Positions 1 through 5,778 of a stretch of 5,778 nt of DNA are shown here, piece by piece. Under the pieces are notes generated by a model, which was not told the origin of the DNA, did no database searches, and saw only the letters and a list, made by a program, of their open reading frames with translations. The stretch's first letter is position 1; each line of letters opens with the position of its first letter. The translations under genes and the position numbers were made by a program. Location of the stretch: positions 1 through 5,778 of the forward strand of contig JANRBC010000057.1 in NCBI GenBank assembly GCA_030727685.1, read 5' to 3'. Source of the stretch: Ilumatobacteraceae bacterium. Lineage in GTDB: Bacteria; Actinomycetota; Acidimicrobiia; Acidimicrobiales; Ilumatobacteraceae.

Positions 1-6
1 TACATC

Positions 7-1011
7 TCAGACAAGAACTTTCTCGCCGCTCTTTGCCGCACTAATTGCTGCATGACCGATGTTCGTAGATCTCGCACTGTCGTAACCACTCGGCACAGCG
101 CCCGTGCCGCCGACTTTGATCGCTTGCACGAAAGCATCCAATTGATTTTCGATACCCGCCGCGGTCGCATCTGGTGCTTGCGAACCCGAAACTTCGACAA
201 CGCCGTCTTTGGTCGCCAATCTCGTGCGCCCGGTCGGCAGAAGATCAACAAAGATTGCGCCGTTACTGCCAAGAATTTCGGTGCGAACGTCGTCTCCGTA
301 TCGACAGTTGCGCGACAAATCGACAATCGCAGTTCGCGATTCGGCAAACTCAAGCACGGCACACAAATTATCTACGTCGCCAACTGCTTCTAGTGACTTT
401 TCAACTAATGGCAAGTTCCAAGCGCGCACTGCTTGTGCGGGCTCTCCAAAGAACCACTCAGCCAAGTCATATTCGTGCACACCACAATCAATCGCTAGCC
501 CACCGCTGACTTTCACATCACAAAAACTCGCTGGAGGCGAATTTGCATCCCATTGCGATAGCCGAATCATCAACGGATCGCCGATTGCGCCCTCGTCTAA
601 AAGTCTTTTAGCGGTCAGCCACGGCGGCGAAAACCTACGCCAATGTCCAATCTGAAGCACCAACTTCTTTGACTCGGCTTCATTCGCTAATTTTTTTGCA
701 ACCGCAACATCGAGTGCGAGAGGTTTTTCGCACAATACGTGCAACTGTTTGTTTAGAGCATGTTGAACCATCTCGGCGTGCAACGGTGTGGGCGATGCGA
801 TCAAACATGCTTCTAAGCCAGCATGCTGCATCGCCTGCCGATAGTCAGAAAAAGTCGATGCATCTTTGAAAGTATTTTTGGCAAACTCAATCGACTGGCT
901 CGATGGGTCGGCAACAGCTACAACTTCAATCTTCGTTGATTTTGCCAGTGCCAGTGCGTGCACGCGACCCATGCGACCCAACCCGATCAACGCAAGTTTC
1001 AGTCGACTCAC
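7..1011 (-). CDS. Gfo/Idh/MocA-family oxidoreductase, probable NAD-dependent inositol/sugar dehydrogenase
   Basis: This 334-residue protein is a full-length Gfo/Idh/MocA dehydrogenase; such enzymes oxidise a ring hydroxyl of a cyclitol or sugar in the cytoplasm. The N-terminal Rossmann fold has GLGRMG at residues 10-15 and an acidic residue after strand 2 (D35 in VVAVADPS), which favours NAD over NADP. The family Lys is K96 in CEKP, and the catalytic pair is D175/H179 in DCGVHEYD. These match the Lys and Asp-x3-His set of inositol 2-dehydrogenase (IolG). The start is GTG at 1011-1009. It overlaps the TGA stop of the upstream minus-strand gene as GTGA, and the Rossmann strand begins within a few residues, so no other start fits. 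The gene ends in TGA at 9-7. Cotranscription and translational coupling with the upstream dehydrogenase are likely. The neighbouring iolC and iolB suggest an inositol-type substrate, but the exact isomer cannot be read from sequence, so no symbol is given. Confidence 0.9.
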   Translation of the reverse strand: MSRLKLALIGLGRMGRVHALALAKSTKIEVVAVADPSSQSIEFAKNTFKDASTFSDYRQAMQHAGLEACLIASPTPLHAEMVQHALNKQLHVLCEKPLALDVAVAKKLANEAESKKLVLQIGHWRRFSPPWLTAKRLLDEGAIGDPLMIRLSQWDANSPPASFCDVKVSGGLAIDCGVHEYDLAEWFFGEPAQAVRAWNLPLVEKSLEAVGDVDNLCAVLEFAESRTAIVDLSRNCRYGDDVRTEILGSNGAIFVDLLPTGRTRLATKDGVVEVSGSQAPDATAAGIENQLDAFVQAIKVGGTGAVPSGYDSARSTNIGHAAISAAKSGEKVLV

Positions 1012-2006
1012 GACCCCCGAACCTCTGAAACTTTAACCACACGCTTTTCGCGCGCCGAGATCTCGCATGCAATCGCAATACAAATTCCGCTGCGAGCCGA
1101 GTCAGGGCTGCACGGATTCGGTCGATTGCCAGCCAGCCATTCGATGTAAGCCTTCGTCTCTTGTCTGAACGCTTCTCGAAATCTGTCTACAAAACCTGAG
1201 TACGGCTTGTCACTCAACCCAATACCCGGGTCAAGCAAGTTCAACGGTGTGCGCGGCGCCAAACCTGCACTCACCGAATCTTTTGATCCAAAAATTTCAA
1301 ATCTGACGTCGTGGCCACGAGGGTCGTGACGTGTGCCCGAAATGCTTATCTGCACGCCAGAGTTTGTCATCGCATGAATAAGCGAAACATCGCCATCTTC
1401 GAACTCTGCATACTGCTGAAATTCGCGCACGCGACGCGTCGCGTAAACCTCGGCGATTGGTTCTGAACACAACCACTCAGCCAAATCAAAATCGTGTACA
1501 TGTAAATCACGAAAAATACCGCCACTACCTGCAAGAAACTCTCGCGATGATGGTTCAATATCGTTCGACATAAATCTGAGGTGATACAACGTTCCAACGT
1601 TTCCGGCGTCGATCAGTTGTTTGGCTTTAGCAATCGGCGGATCAAACCGTCGTTGAAAACCCACTTGCATTTCGGCGCCCGAGTCACTCAGTCGCTTCAA
1701 AACCTGATCTGTCTCGGCTAATTCAAGAGCAATTGGCTTTTCACAAAAGATCTTTCGATTTGGCCCGATCACTAAATCAAGTGCGGTCGCATGATGCGAT
1801 GTGCCAGTCGTTATCACGTACGAATCAAAATCTTCAGGCTTGAATTTTTCTTCGGGCAAAACTTTTACACCGAATCTTGCTTGCAACGACTCGGCTCGTT
1901 GTGGAGATCGGTTTATGACCGCAATCTCGGTAATGCGAGAGTCGAGAACCATGTCTTCAATTCGAATCTCGGCCATTCGACCGGCGCCAAAAACCGCAAT
2001 TCGCAT
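1008..2006 (-). CDS. Gfo/Idh/MocA-family oxidoreductase, probable NADP(H)-preferring cyclitol/sugar dehydrogenase
   Basis: This is a complete 332-residue member of the Gfo/Idh/MocA family. Its Rossmann motif is GAGRMA (residues 8-13), with Ala in the third-glycine position. The end of strand 2 reads INRS, with N32-R33 in place of the usual acidic residue. Both changes are typical of enzymes that accept the 2'-phosphate of NADP(H). The family Lys is K90 in CEKP, and D167/H171 in RDLHVHDFD provide the catalytic Asp and His. The protein starts directly at the first Rossmann strand (MRIAVFG) from ATG at 2006-2004. There is no Shine-Dalgarno site upstream, but a TANNNT box lies 6 bases before the ATG, suggesting a leaderless message. 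It is first in a two-gene minus-strand unit, overlapping the next gene by 4 bases, and diverges from iolC. A role in inositol isomer (inosose) reduction or oxidation is inferred from context; the substrate is unproven. Confidence 0.9.
   Translation of the reverse strand: MRIAVFGAGRMAEIRIEDMVLDSRITEIAVINRSPQRAESLQARFGVKVLPEEKFKPEDFDSYVITTGTSHHATALDLVIGPNRKIFCEKPIALELAETDQVLKRLSDSGAEMQVGFQRRFDPPIAKAKQLIDAGNVGTLYHLRFMSNDIEPSSREFLAGSGGIFRDLHVHDFDLAEWLCSEPIAEVYATRRVREFQQYAEFEDGDVSLIHAMTNSGVQISISGTRHDPRGHDVRFEIFGSKDSVSAGLAPRTPLNLLDPGIGLSDKPYSGFVDRFREAFRQETKAYIEWLAGNRPNPCSPDSARSGICIAIACEISAREKRVVKVSEVRGS
1022..1026 (-). promoter_or_regulatory. Candidate ribosome binding site for the GTG-start dehydrogenase
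   Basis: On the minus strand AGAGG lies 10 bases before the GTG start at 1011, inside the end of the upstream gene. It supports this GTG as the start, with reinitiation across the GTGA overlap as an additional route. A GGGGG run closer to the start could also contribute. The match is short, so confidence is moderate. Confidence 0.4.
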
Positions 2007-2012
2007 GCACGC

Positions 2013-2042
2013 AAACTACTCGGTGAAACCAATCAATGACAA
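2013..2042 (-). promoter_or_regulatory. Candidate leaderless promoter for the minus-strand dehydrogenase pair
   Basis: Read on the minus strand, TTGTCA (2042-2037) and TAGTTT (2018-2013) are separated by 18 bases. They resemble -35 and -10 boxes of the housekeeping sigma factor. Only 6 bases lie between the -10 box and the ATG at 2006, so transcription would begin at or within a base of the start codon. This agrees with the lack of a Shine-Dalgarno site. It is inferred from sequence only. Confidence 0.5.
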
Positions 2043-2050
2043 TAAAGTCA
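2037..2050. repeat. Short dyad TGAC-N6-GTCA, possible operator
   Basis: TGAC at 2037-2040 and GTCA at 2047-2050 form a perfect 4-base inverted repeat around AATAAA. It sits between the two divergent -10 boxes and overlaps the -35 of the minus-strand promoter. One regulator bound here could control both directions. Arms this short arise easily by chance, and no regulator gene is in the window, so the role is speculative. Confidence 0.25.
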
Positions 2051-2061
2051 AGTGCTCTGCG

Positions 2062-2067
2062 TAAACT
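2062..2067 (+). promoter_or_regulatory. Candidate -10 box for a leaderless iolC operon transcript
   Basis: TAAACT matches TANNNT and ends 7 bases before the ATG at 2075, the placement expected for a transcript beginning at the start codon. The nearest -35-like hexamer is ATGACA at 2036-2041, with a long 20-base spacer, so the -35 is weak. If correct, the ATG at 2075 is the translation start, rather than the in-frame ATGs at 2036 or 2069. Confidence 0.45.
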
Positions 2068-2074
2068 CATGCTG

Positions 2075-3022
2075 ATGAATAACACGATCGTCGCAGTTGG
2101 TCGAGTCAGTGTTGATCTCTACGGTCTTGAAGCTGGTGCGGCATTTGCAAGCGAACAGACATTTTCTAAAAGTGTCGGTGGCAGCCCGAGCAATGTGGCA
2201 GTCGCCGCGGCGAAACTTGGCAATCACGCCGTCTTGCTGACAAAAGTTGGCGGTGACCCGCTCGGCCAATACATCGTCAACAAGCTCGACAGTTGGGGTG
2301 TCGACACAAAATATGTTTTAACTGAATCAAACGGCTTGACGCCAGTCGTGCTTGCTGCGCTCGATCCACCTGAAGATCCAAAACTTATTTTTCACCGACA
2401 GCCAAATGCGCCAGACACAACCATAAATTCAGATTCGATTCCAAAAGATTTGATCGATAACTGTGGCGTTTTTTGGATGAGTGGCTGTGCACTCGCCCAT
2501 GGCGAAACGGCAAAGTCTTCGTTTAAATGGTTGGCGCAACGCAACCGAAAGAGCCACACCATTATTGATCTCGACTATCGACCAAGTTTTTGGTCGTCGC
2601 TTCAAGAAGCCGGGGCTGCCGCCCGTGCAGCCATCGCCAACTGCACTGTGGTCGTTGGCAATCGCACCGAGTGTGAGATGGCGATCGGCCTAACCGACCC
2701 GAATGCGATCGCCGACAAACTTTTGACTGACGGCGTAGAACTAGCAATCGTCAAACTTGGCGCTGAAGGCGTGATGCTGGCAACTTCTACCGAGCGAATT
2801 CGCATTGCCCCATGCAAAATCAAACTCGTATGCGGCTTGGGTTCAGGCGACGCGTTTGGTGGCGCACTCGCCCACGGGTTGCTGCACGGTTGGTCAGTTC
2901 AACAGATCGGTGAATTTGCTAACGCCGCTGGCGCCTATGTCGCCACCAAACTAACTTGCGCTGACGCCATGCCGACCGAGCCGATATTGCGCGACTTCAT
3001 TGCCGAGCAGCAAAAAATTTAG
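2075..3022 (+). CDS. iolC: 5-dehydro-2-deoxygluconokinase (PfkB family)
   Basis: IolC phosphorylates 5-dehydro-2-deoxy-D-gluconate (DKG) with ATP to DKG-6-phosphate in myo-inositol breakdown. From ATG 2075 the protein has 315 residues, normal for a PfkB sugar kinase. It opens with VGRVSVDLYG, typical of IolC. It carries the glycine-rich PfkB segment GGSPSN (residues 35-40), DLDYRPSFW (165-173), and the C-terminal ATP/anion-hole motif LGSGDAFGG (255-263) with catalytic base D259. IolC proteins commonly have LGAGDAF here, so S257 is a small deviation. The frame is open to an ATG at 2036, which would add 13 residues and cover the divergent promoter; another ATG lies at 2069. I prefer 2075 because homology begins there and a -10 box precedes it by 7 bases. 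A weak GGTGA before 2036 keeps the longer form possible. The gene ends in TAG and heads the plus-strand operon, followed by an aldolase-like gene and iolB. An alternative is a related sugar kinase, but the context strongly favours IolC. Confidence 0.88.
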   Translation: MNNTIVAVGRVSVDLYGLEAGAAFASEQTFSKSVGGSPSNVAVAAAKLGNHAVLLTKVGGDPLGQYIVNKLDSWGVDTKYVLTESNGLTPVVLAALDPPEDPKLIFHRQPNAPDTTINSDSIPKDLIDNCGVFWMSGCALAHGETAKSSFKWLAQRNRKSHTIIDLDYRPSFWSSLQEAGAAARAAIANCTVVVGNRTECEMAIGLTDPNAIADKLLTDGVELAIVKLGAEGVMLATSTERIRIAPCKIKLVCGLGSGDAFGGALAHGLLHGWSVQQIGEFANAAGAYVATKLTCADAMPTEPILRDFIAEQQKI

Positions 3023-3034
3023 GCTGTAAAAACC

Positions 3035-3937
3035 ATGCTCTCTTCGCTCACCGACAAGCAATACAACGAGTTGATTCAGGCCCGTCTTAAAAGCCCAGAG
3101 TCATTTAGAAAAGCATTGGTCAATCGAAAACGTCGAAAACTAATTGGCAAAGATGGTCGCCTGCTGATCGTTGCAGCAGATCACACTGCGCGAGGCATAA
3201 TTTCTGCCGGATCAGAAAAATACATCATCGCTAATCGGCGTTTATTGCTCGATCGCTTGGTGCGCAGTCTGAGCAACCCAAATGTTGATGGCGTGCTGGC
3301 TAGCGCCGACATCGTCGAAGAATTGGCTTGGCTTGGCGCGCTCGAATCAAAACTCGTATTCGGCACGATGAATCGCGGCGGCTACCTCGGCACGACATGG
3401 GGTCTCGACGACCCGGTGACAGCATATGACGCTGACAGCATTGCCGAACTTGGTCTTGACGCCGGAAAAGTGTTGGTGCGCTTTGAAGACACAGACATTG
3501 GCGTCGGCCGAACAATTGAATACGTCGTCGATGCAATGCGTCTGCTTGCCGAACGAAAAATCGTCTGTCTCGTCGAACCGCTGCCGTATAAAAAAGATGC
3601 AAACGGCATGCCGATGCTCGACAAATCAACTGACCGGCTCGACAAAATTGTTTCAATCACCGCAGGTTTTGGTTCATCGGCAAGTTACACCTGGCTCAAA
3701 CTGCCGTCATGGACAAACCACACAACGTTGCGCGAGTCAACGACACTTCCAATTCTTCTGCTCGGTGGTGACCCAGGCGAAAATCTCGACGCAACATTTG
3801 AAGAGTGGCGCAGTGCGTTGCAAATACCAAATGTGATCGGATTGGTTGCAGGTCGGCCACTTTTGTATCCATTCGATAATGATGTCGAACGTTCAGTCGA
3901 TCGAGCCGCGAGACTCGTTCACGTATCGGGCGCCTAA
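3035..3937 (+). CDS. Aldolase-like (beta/alpha)8-barrel protein of the inositol cluster, probable DKG-6-phosphate aldolase
   Basis: This 300-residue protein looks like a class I aldolase of the DeoC/FbaB/LsrF superfamily. It resembles the Cgl0159-type family found in actinobacterial iol clusters; that match is from memory, not a search. After a basic helical N-terminus (about residues 1-40) comes strand 1 with LLIVAADHTARG (43-54). VLVRFED is at 146-152, VEPLPY at 180-185 and a candidate Schiff-base lysine K222 in TWLKLPSW. The phosphate-binding loops would be LLLGGDPG (241-248) and LVAGRPLLYP (270-279). It lies 12 bases after iolC and 3 bases before iolB, so it fills the missing step between them: cleavage of DKG-6-phosphate to dihydroxyacetone phosphate and malonate semialdehyde, the job of IolJ in Bacillus. 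It does not look like the class II (zinc) IolJ type. No Shine-Dalgarno site is visible, and translation may depend on coupling to iolC. The fold is fairly secure; the specific reaction is inferred. Confidence 0.85.
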   Translation: MLSSLTDKQYNELIQARLKSPESFRKALVNRKRRKLIGKDGRLLIVAADHTARGIISAGSEKYIIANRRLLLDRLVRSLSNPNVDGVLASADIVEELAWLGALESKLVFGTMNRGGYLGTTWGLDDPVTAYDADSIAELGLDAGKVLVRFEDTDIGVGRTIEYVVDAMRLLAERKIVCLVEPLPYKKDANGMPMLDKSTDRLDKIVSITAGFGSSASYTWLKLPSWTNHTTLRESTTLPILLLGGDPGENLDATFEEWRSALQIPNVIGLVAGRPLLYPFDNDVERSVDRAARLVHVSGA

Positions 3938-3940
3938 GTC

Positions 3941-4849
3941 ATGTCTGCAACATCAGATTGGTATTTTCCTACCGGATCACTGAGTGCACCGAACCAACCA
4001 CTCGCGCTCGACGTTAAGCGTGCGGGTTGGACATACTGCGGTATCGACGTTTATTCGTTCTCGACAATAAATAAAGAAGTTGAAATTGATCTTGGCAACC
4101 GAGAGGCAGTCGTTGTGCCACTGTCGAGCATGTCAGTCACAATTAAGCATCGCGATAAAAAATACGAACTCGCAGGTCGACCTGGTGTTTTCGCCGCTGT
4201 TGCTGACTGGTTTTACGCGCCAGTCGGGGCGAAGTTCTCGCTCGCAGCAGAGTCGGGCGAAGTTGCAGTCTGCACAGCCATTGCGACAAAAGAATTTGCA
4301 CCTCACCACGGGCTGGCGAATTCAGTGCCAGTCGAACCGCGCGGTGCCGGGTTTGCCACTCGCCAAGTAAACAACATCGCCACACCAGATTCGTTTGCTG
4401 CTGCTGATCGAATCATCATCTGCGAAGTTCTCACGCCGGGCGGCAACTGGTCGTCGTGGCCGCCACATCGCCATGACGGCATCGCTGGGTGCCCAAACAT
4501 GAATGAAGAGATTTACTATTTCAGAATCGGCAAACAAAACTCAGACCACGGTGATGCCGAAGGTCGCGGCTACTTTCACGCGTACACCGTTGATAAAAAA
4601 GTTGACGACACAATCACGCTGAGCGACGGTGACGTTTACATTTTGCCTGCGGGTTATCACGGGCCGTCAATCGCCGCTCCCGAGTATCCGATGTACTTTC
4701 TAAATGTTTTGGCGGGCCCTGCCCAAGATCGCACAATGGCTTTCTGCGACGACCCAAGCCATCACTGGATACGCGACGCTTGGAAAACCCAAAAGCAAGA
4801 CCCTCGTGTACCGATGACATCAGCAAACGGTCGCGTTAATAATTCATAA
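3941..4849 (+). CDS. iolB: 5-deoxy-glucuronate isomerase
   Basis: IolB isomerises 5-deoxy-D-glucuronate to 5-dehydro-2-deoxy-D-gluconate, the substrate of IolC, in the cytoplasm. The protein has 302 residues, near the family norm, in a two-cupin arrangement. The N-terminal cupin spans roughly residues 20-125. The second holds the metal site: PPHRHD at 174-179 gives H176 and H178, EEIYYFRI at 189-196 gives a glutamate ligand, and LPAGYHGP (235-242) gives H240. The segment ending MYFLNVLAGP (251-260) is also characteristic of IolB. The start ATG lies 3 bases after the TAA of the aldolase gene and has no clear Shine-Dalgarno site, so translation by reinitiation is likely. The gene ends in TAA at 4847-4849. 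Pathway-consecutive enzymes in adjacent genes make this assignment the firmest in the window. All expected metal ligands are present and nothing appears truncated. Confidence 0.95.
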   Translation: MSATSDWYFPTGSLSAPNQPLALDVKRAGWTYCGIDVYSFSTINKEVEIDLGNREAVVVPLSSMSVTIKHRDKKYELAGRPGVFAAVADWFYAPVGAKFSLAAESGEVAVCTAIATKEFAPHHGLANSVPVEPRGAGFATRQVNNIATPDSFAAADRIIICEVLTPGGNWSSWPPHRHDGIAGCPNMNEEIYYFRIGKQNSDHGDAEGRGYFHAYTVDKKVDDTITLSDGDVYILPAGYHGPSIAAPEYPMYFLNVLAGPAQDRTMAFCDDPSHHWIRDAWKTQKQDPRVPMTSANGRVNNS

Positions 4850-4860
4850 CCACAATCAAC

Positions 4861-4866
4861 GGAGAA
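4861..4866 (+). promoter_or_regulatory. Shine-Dalgarno site for the downstream oxidoreductase
   Basis: GGAGAA lies in the 21-base gap after iolB, with GGAG 6 bases before the ATG at 4871. It is the clearest ribosome binding site in the window and fixes that start. It also contrasts with the genes before it, which lack one. Confidence 0.75.
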
Positions 4867-4870
4867 GTAA

Positions 4871-5778
4871 ATGAAAAAGCGAATCGGCATTGCAGTATTA
4901 GGTCTCGGGTGGATGGGGCAAGCGCACAGTCGTGCAGCGTTGCGCATCGCTTCGCTTTTTCCTGATGCAAAATTCAAGCCCGAACTTGTTGTCTGCGCCG
5001 ACGTTGAACAAAGTCGTCGCGATCGCGCAGTTAACGATTTTGGCTTTGCCCGTGCAGTGCCAGGATTCGAAGAGGCAGTTTCAGCAAAAGATGTCGACGC
5101 CGTATGGGTGACTGCGCCCAACATGTTGCATGTACCGATGATCACCGCAGCGGCGGCCGCAGGTAAAGCAATTTTCAGTGAGAAACCAATCGGTGGCACA
5201 CCGGCACAAACTGTCGAGGCGTTCAAGATCGCAACCAAACATTCGACAGCAACTGGTGTGGGTTACAACTACCTGTGGTCACCGCTCGTGATTCACGCAC
5301 GCGAATTGATCTCAAGTGGAGCAATCGGCAGAGTGACCCACTATCGCGGTCGCTTCTTGTCGATGTACGGCAGCGACGAACTCGGTTTGCTCACATGGCG
5401 ATTCAAATTTGCACAGGCAGGCTACGGCGTCACCAGCGACATTCTCAGCCACTCAGTTTCTCTTGCCCACTTCTTGGTTGGTGACATTGCCGAAGTCACC
5501 GGAATGAAGAACAACACGATCACTCATCGACCTCTACCAACTGGTGCCGCCAGCCATTACGGTCGTGGAAAAGCCACCGACCCGAAGGGCGAAGTCGAAA
5601 ACGAAGACTTCGCATCGATGCTTTGCACATTCAACAACGGCGCAACCGGCACGTTTGAAACAAGTCGCTCGATGGTTGGCCCAGAAAGTCAAAATGCATT
5701 CGAGGTTTACGGCACCGAGGGCGCTCTTTCATGGAACCTCGAAAAACTGAACGAACTGCAGTTCTACAAACGCGAAGA
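4871..5778 (+). CDS. Gfo/Idh/MocA-family oxidoreductase, partial (cut by right window edge)
   Basis: An open frame begins at ATG 4871 and has no stop before the window ends, giving 302 residues plus two bases of the next codon. It is a third Gfo/Idh/MocA dehydrogenase. It has GLGWMG at residues 11-16 and an acidic D44 after strand 2 (VVCADVEQ), favouring NAD. K105 lies in SEKP, and D190/H194 in TSDILSHSVSLAH form the Asp-x3-His catalytic pair. The C-terminal sheet has begun (VYGTEGALSW, 279-288), and family members are often 330-400 residues, so perhaps 30-100 residues are missing. The start follows a good Shine-Dalgarno site and precedes the Rossmann strand by four residues. The gene lies 21 bases after iolB on the same strand, so it is probably in the iol operon and acts on an inositol isomer or inosose. 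The protein diverges visibly from the two minus-strand dehydrogenases, so it is not a recent duplicate. Confidence 0.9.
   Translation, partial: MKKRIGIAVLGLGWMGQAHSRAALRIASLFPDAKFKPELVVCADVEQSRRDRAVNDFGFARAVPGFEEAVSAKDVDAVWVTAPNMLHVPMITAAAAAGKAIFSEKPIGGTPAQTVEAFKIATKHSTATGVGYNYLWSPLVIHARELISSGAIGRVTHYRGRFLSMYGSDELGLLTWRFKFAQAGYGVTSDILSHSVSLAHFLVGDIAEVTGMKNNTITHRPLPTGAASHYGRGKATDPKGEVENEDFASMLCTFNNGATGTFETSRSMVGPESQNAFEVYGTEGALSWNLEKLNELQFYKRE

Noticed and set aside
1..6. Terminator or downstream gene after the first minus-strand gene
   Set aside because: Only six bases lie beyond its stop codon, too little to judge.
209..655. A 148-codon plus-strand open frame across the first dehydrogenase gene
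   Set aside because: It is an antisense shadow of a gene with complete Gfo/Idh/MocA motifs; its translation is low-complexity Ser/Arg/Thr-rich with no recognisable domain.
3020..3025. TAGGCT as a possible -10 box for a separate aldolase promoter
   Set aside because: It overlaps the iolC stop codon, has no -35 partner that I can see, and sits 9 bases from the ATG; a TANNNT match occurs by chance about every 64 bases.
4762..5238. A 158-codon minus-strand open frame with an Ala-rich, hydrophobic, signal-like N-terminus
   Set aside because: It lies antisense to the end of iolB and the start of the partial oxidoreductase. Its hydrophobic stretch is the reverse of the Rossmann-fold coding region, and the plus-strand frame has clear family motifs and a ribosome binding site.
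5589..5613. Perfect 8-base inverted repeat (GCGAAGTC / GACTTCGC, 9-base loop), possible hairpin
   Set aside because: It lies inside the third oxidoreductase in a Glu/Asp-rich stretch whose codons explain it. It has no U-tract, and one such repeat is expected by chance in a window this size.
7..5778. Possible recent duplication of the three Gfo/Idh/MocA dehydrogenases
   Set aside because: Beyond the shared family motifs (GxGxxG/A, EKP, DxxxH) the three proteins differ along their whole length, including cofactor residues and C-terminal sheets, so they look like old paralogues and not a recent repeat.

Overview
The window is almost completely coding (six genes, no gap over 70 bases). It holds part of an inositol (cyclitol) catabolism locus. 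Two genes on the minus strand diverge from at least four on the plus strand, and the last plus-strand gene runs off the right edge. By eye the base composition is close to 50% G+C. The organism is most likely a moderate-GC, streamlined bacterium, plausibly an actinobacterium. The reasons are very tight gene packing, candidate leaderless starts with TANNNT -10 boxes, few Shine-Dalgarno sites, and an iolC-aldolase-iolB order of the kind seen in actinobacterial iol clusters. This assignment is an inference; there is no rRNA or other marker gene here.

Left part (7-2006, minus strand): two Gfo/Idh/MocA-family sugar or cyclitol dehydrogenases are read in the order 2006->1008, then 1011->7, with a 4-base GTGA stop/start overlap. 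The first has cofactor-site residues suggesting NADP(H), and the second has residues suggesting NAD(H). Centre (2007-2074): a short divergent promoter region with candidate -10 boxes placed 6-7 bases before both start codons, and a small TGAC-N6-GTCA dyad between them.

Right part (2075-5778, plus strand): iolC (5-dehydro-2-deoxygluconokinase, PfkB family), then a TIM-barrel aldolase-like protein, then iolB (5-deoxy-glucuronate isomerase), then a third Gfo/Idh/MocA oxidoreductase that is cut by the window edge. Spacings are 12, 3 and 21 bases, so this looks like one operon.

How they fit together: in the myo-inositol pathway IolB converts 5-deoxy-D-glucuronate to 5-dehydro-2-deoxy-D-gluconate (DKG), IolC phosphorylates it to DKG-6-phosphate, and an aldolase splits that to dihydroxyacetone phosphate and malonate semialdehyde. 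The three central plus-strand genes therefore look like three consecutive late steps, with the middle gene as the probable aldolase. The three dehydrogenases would feed inositol isomers into the pathway at the inosose level, or interconvert them. The intermediate steps (IolE dehydratase, IolD hydrolase), methylmalonate-semialdehyde dehydrogenase (IolA) and a transporter are not in the window and would be expected nearby. No RNA gene, mobile element, CRISPR array or convincing terminator was seen.
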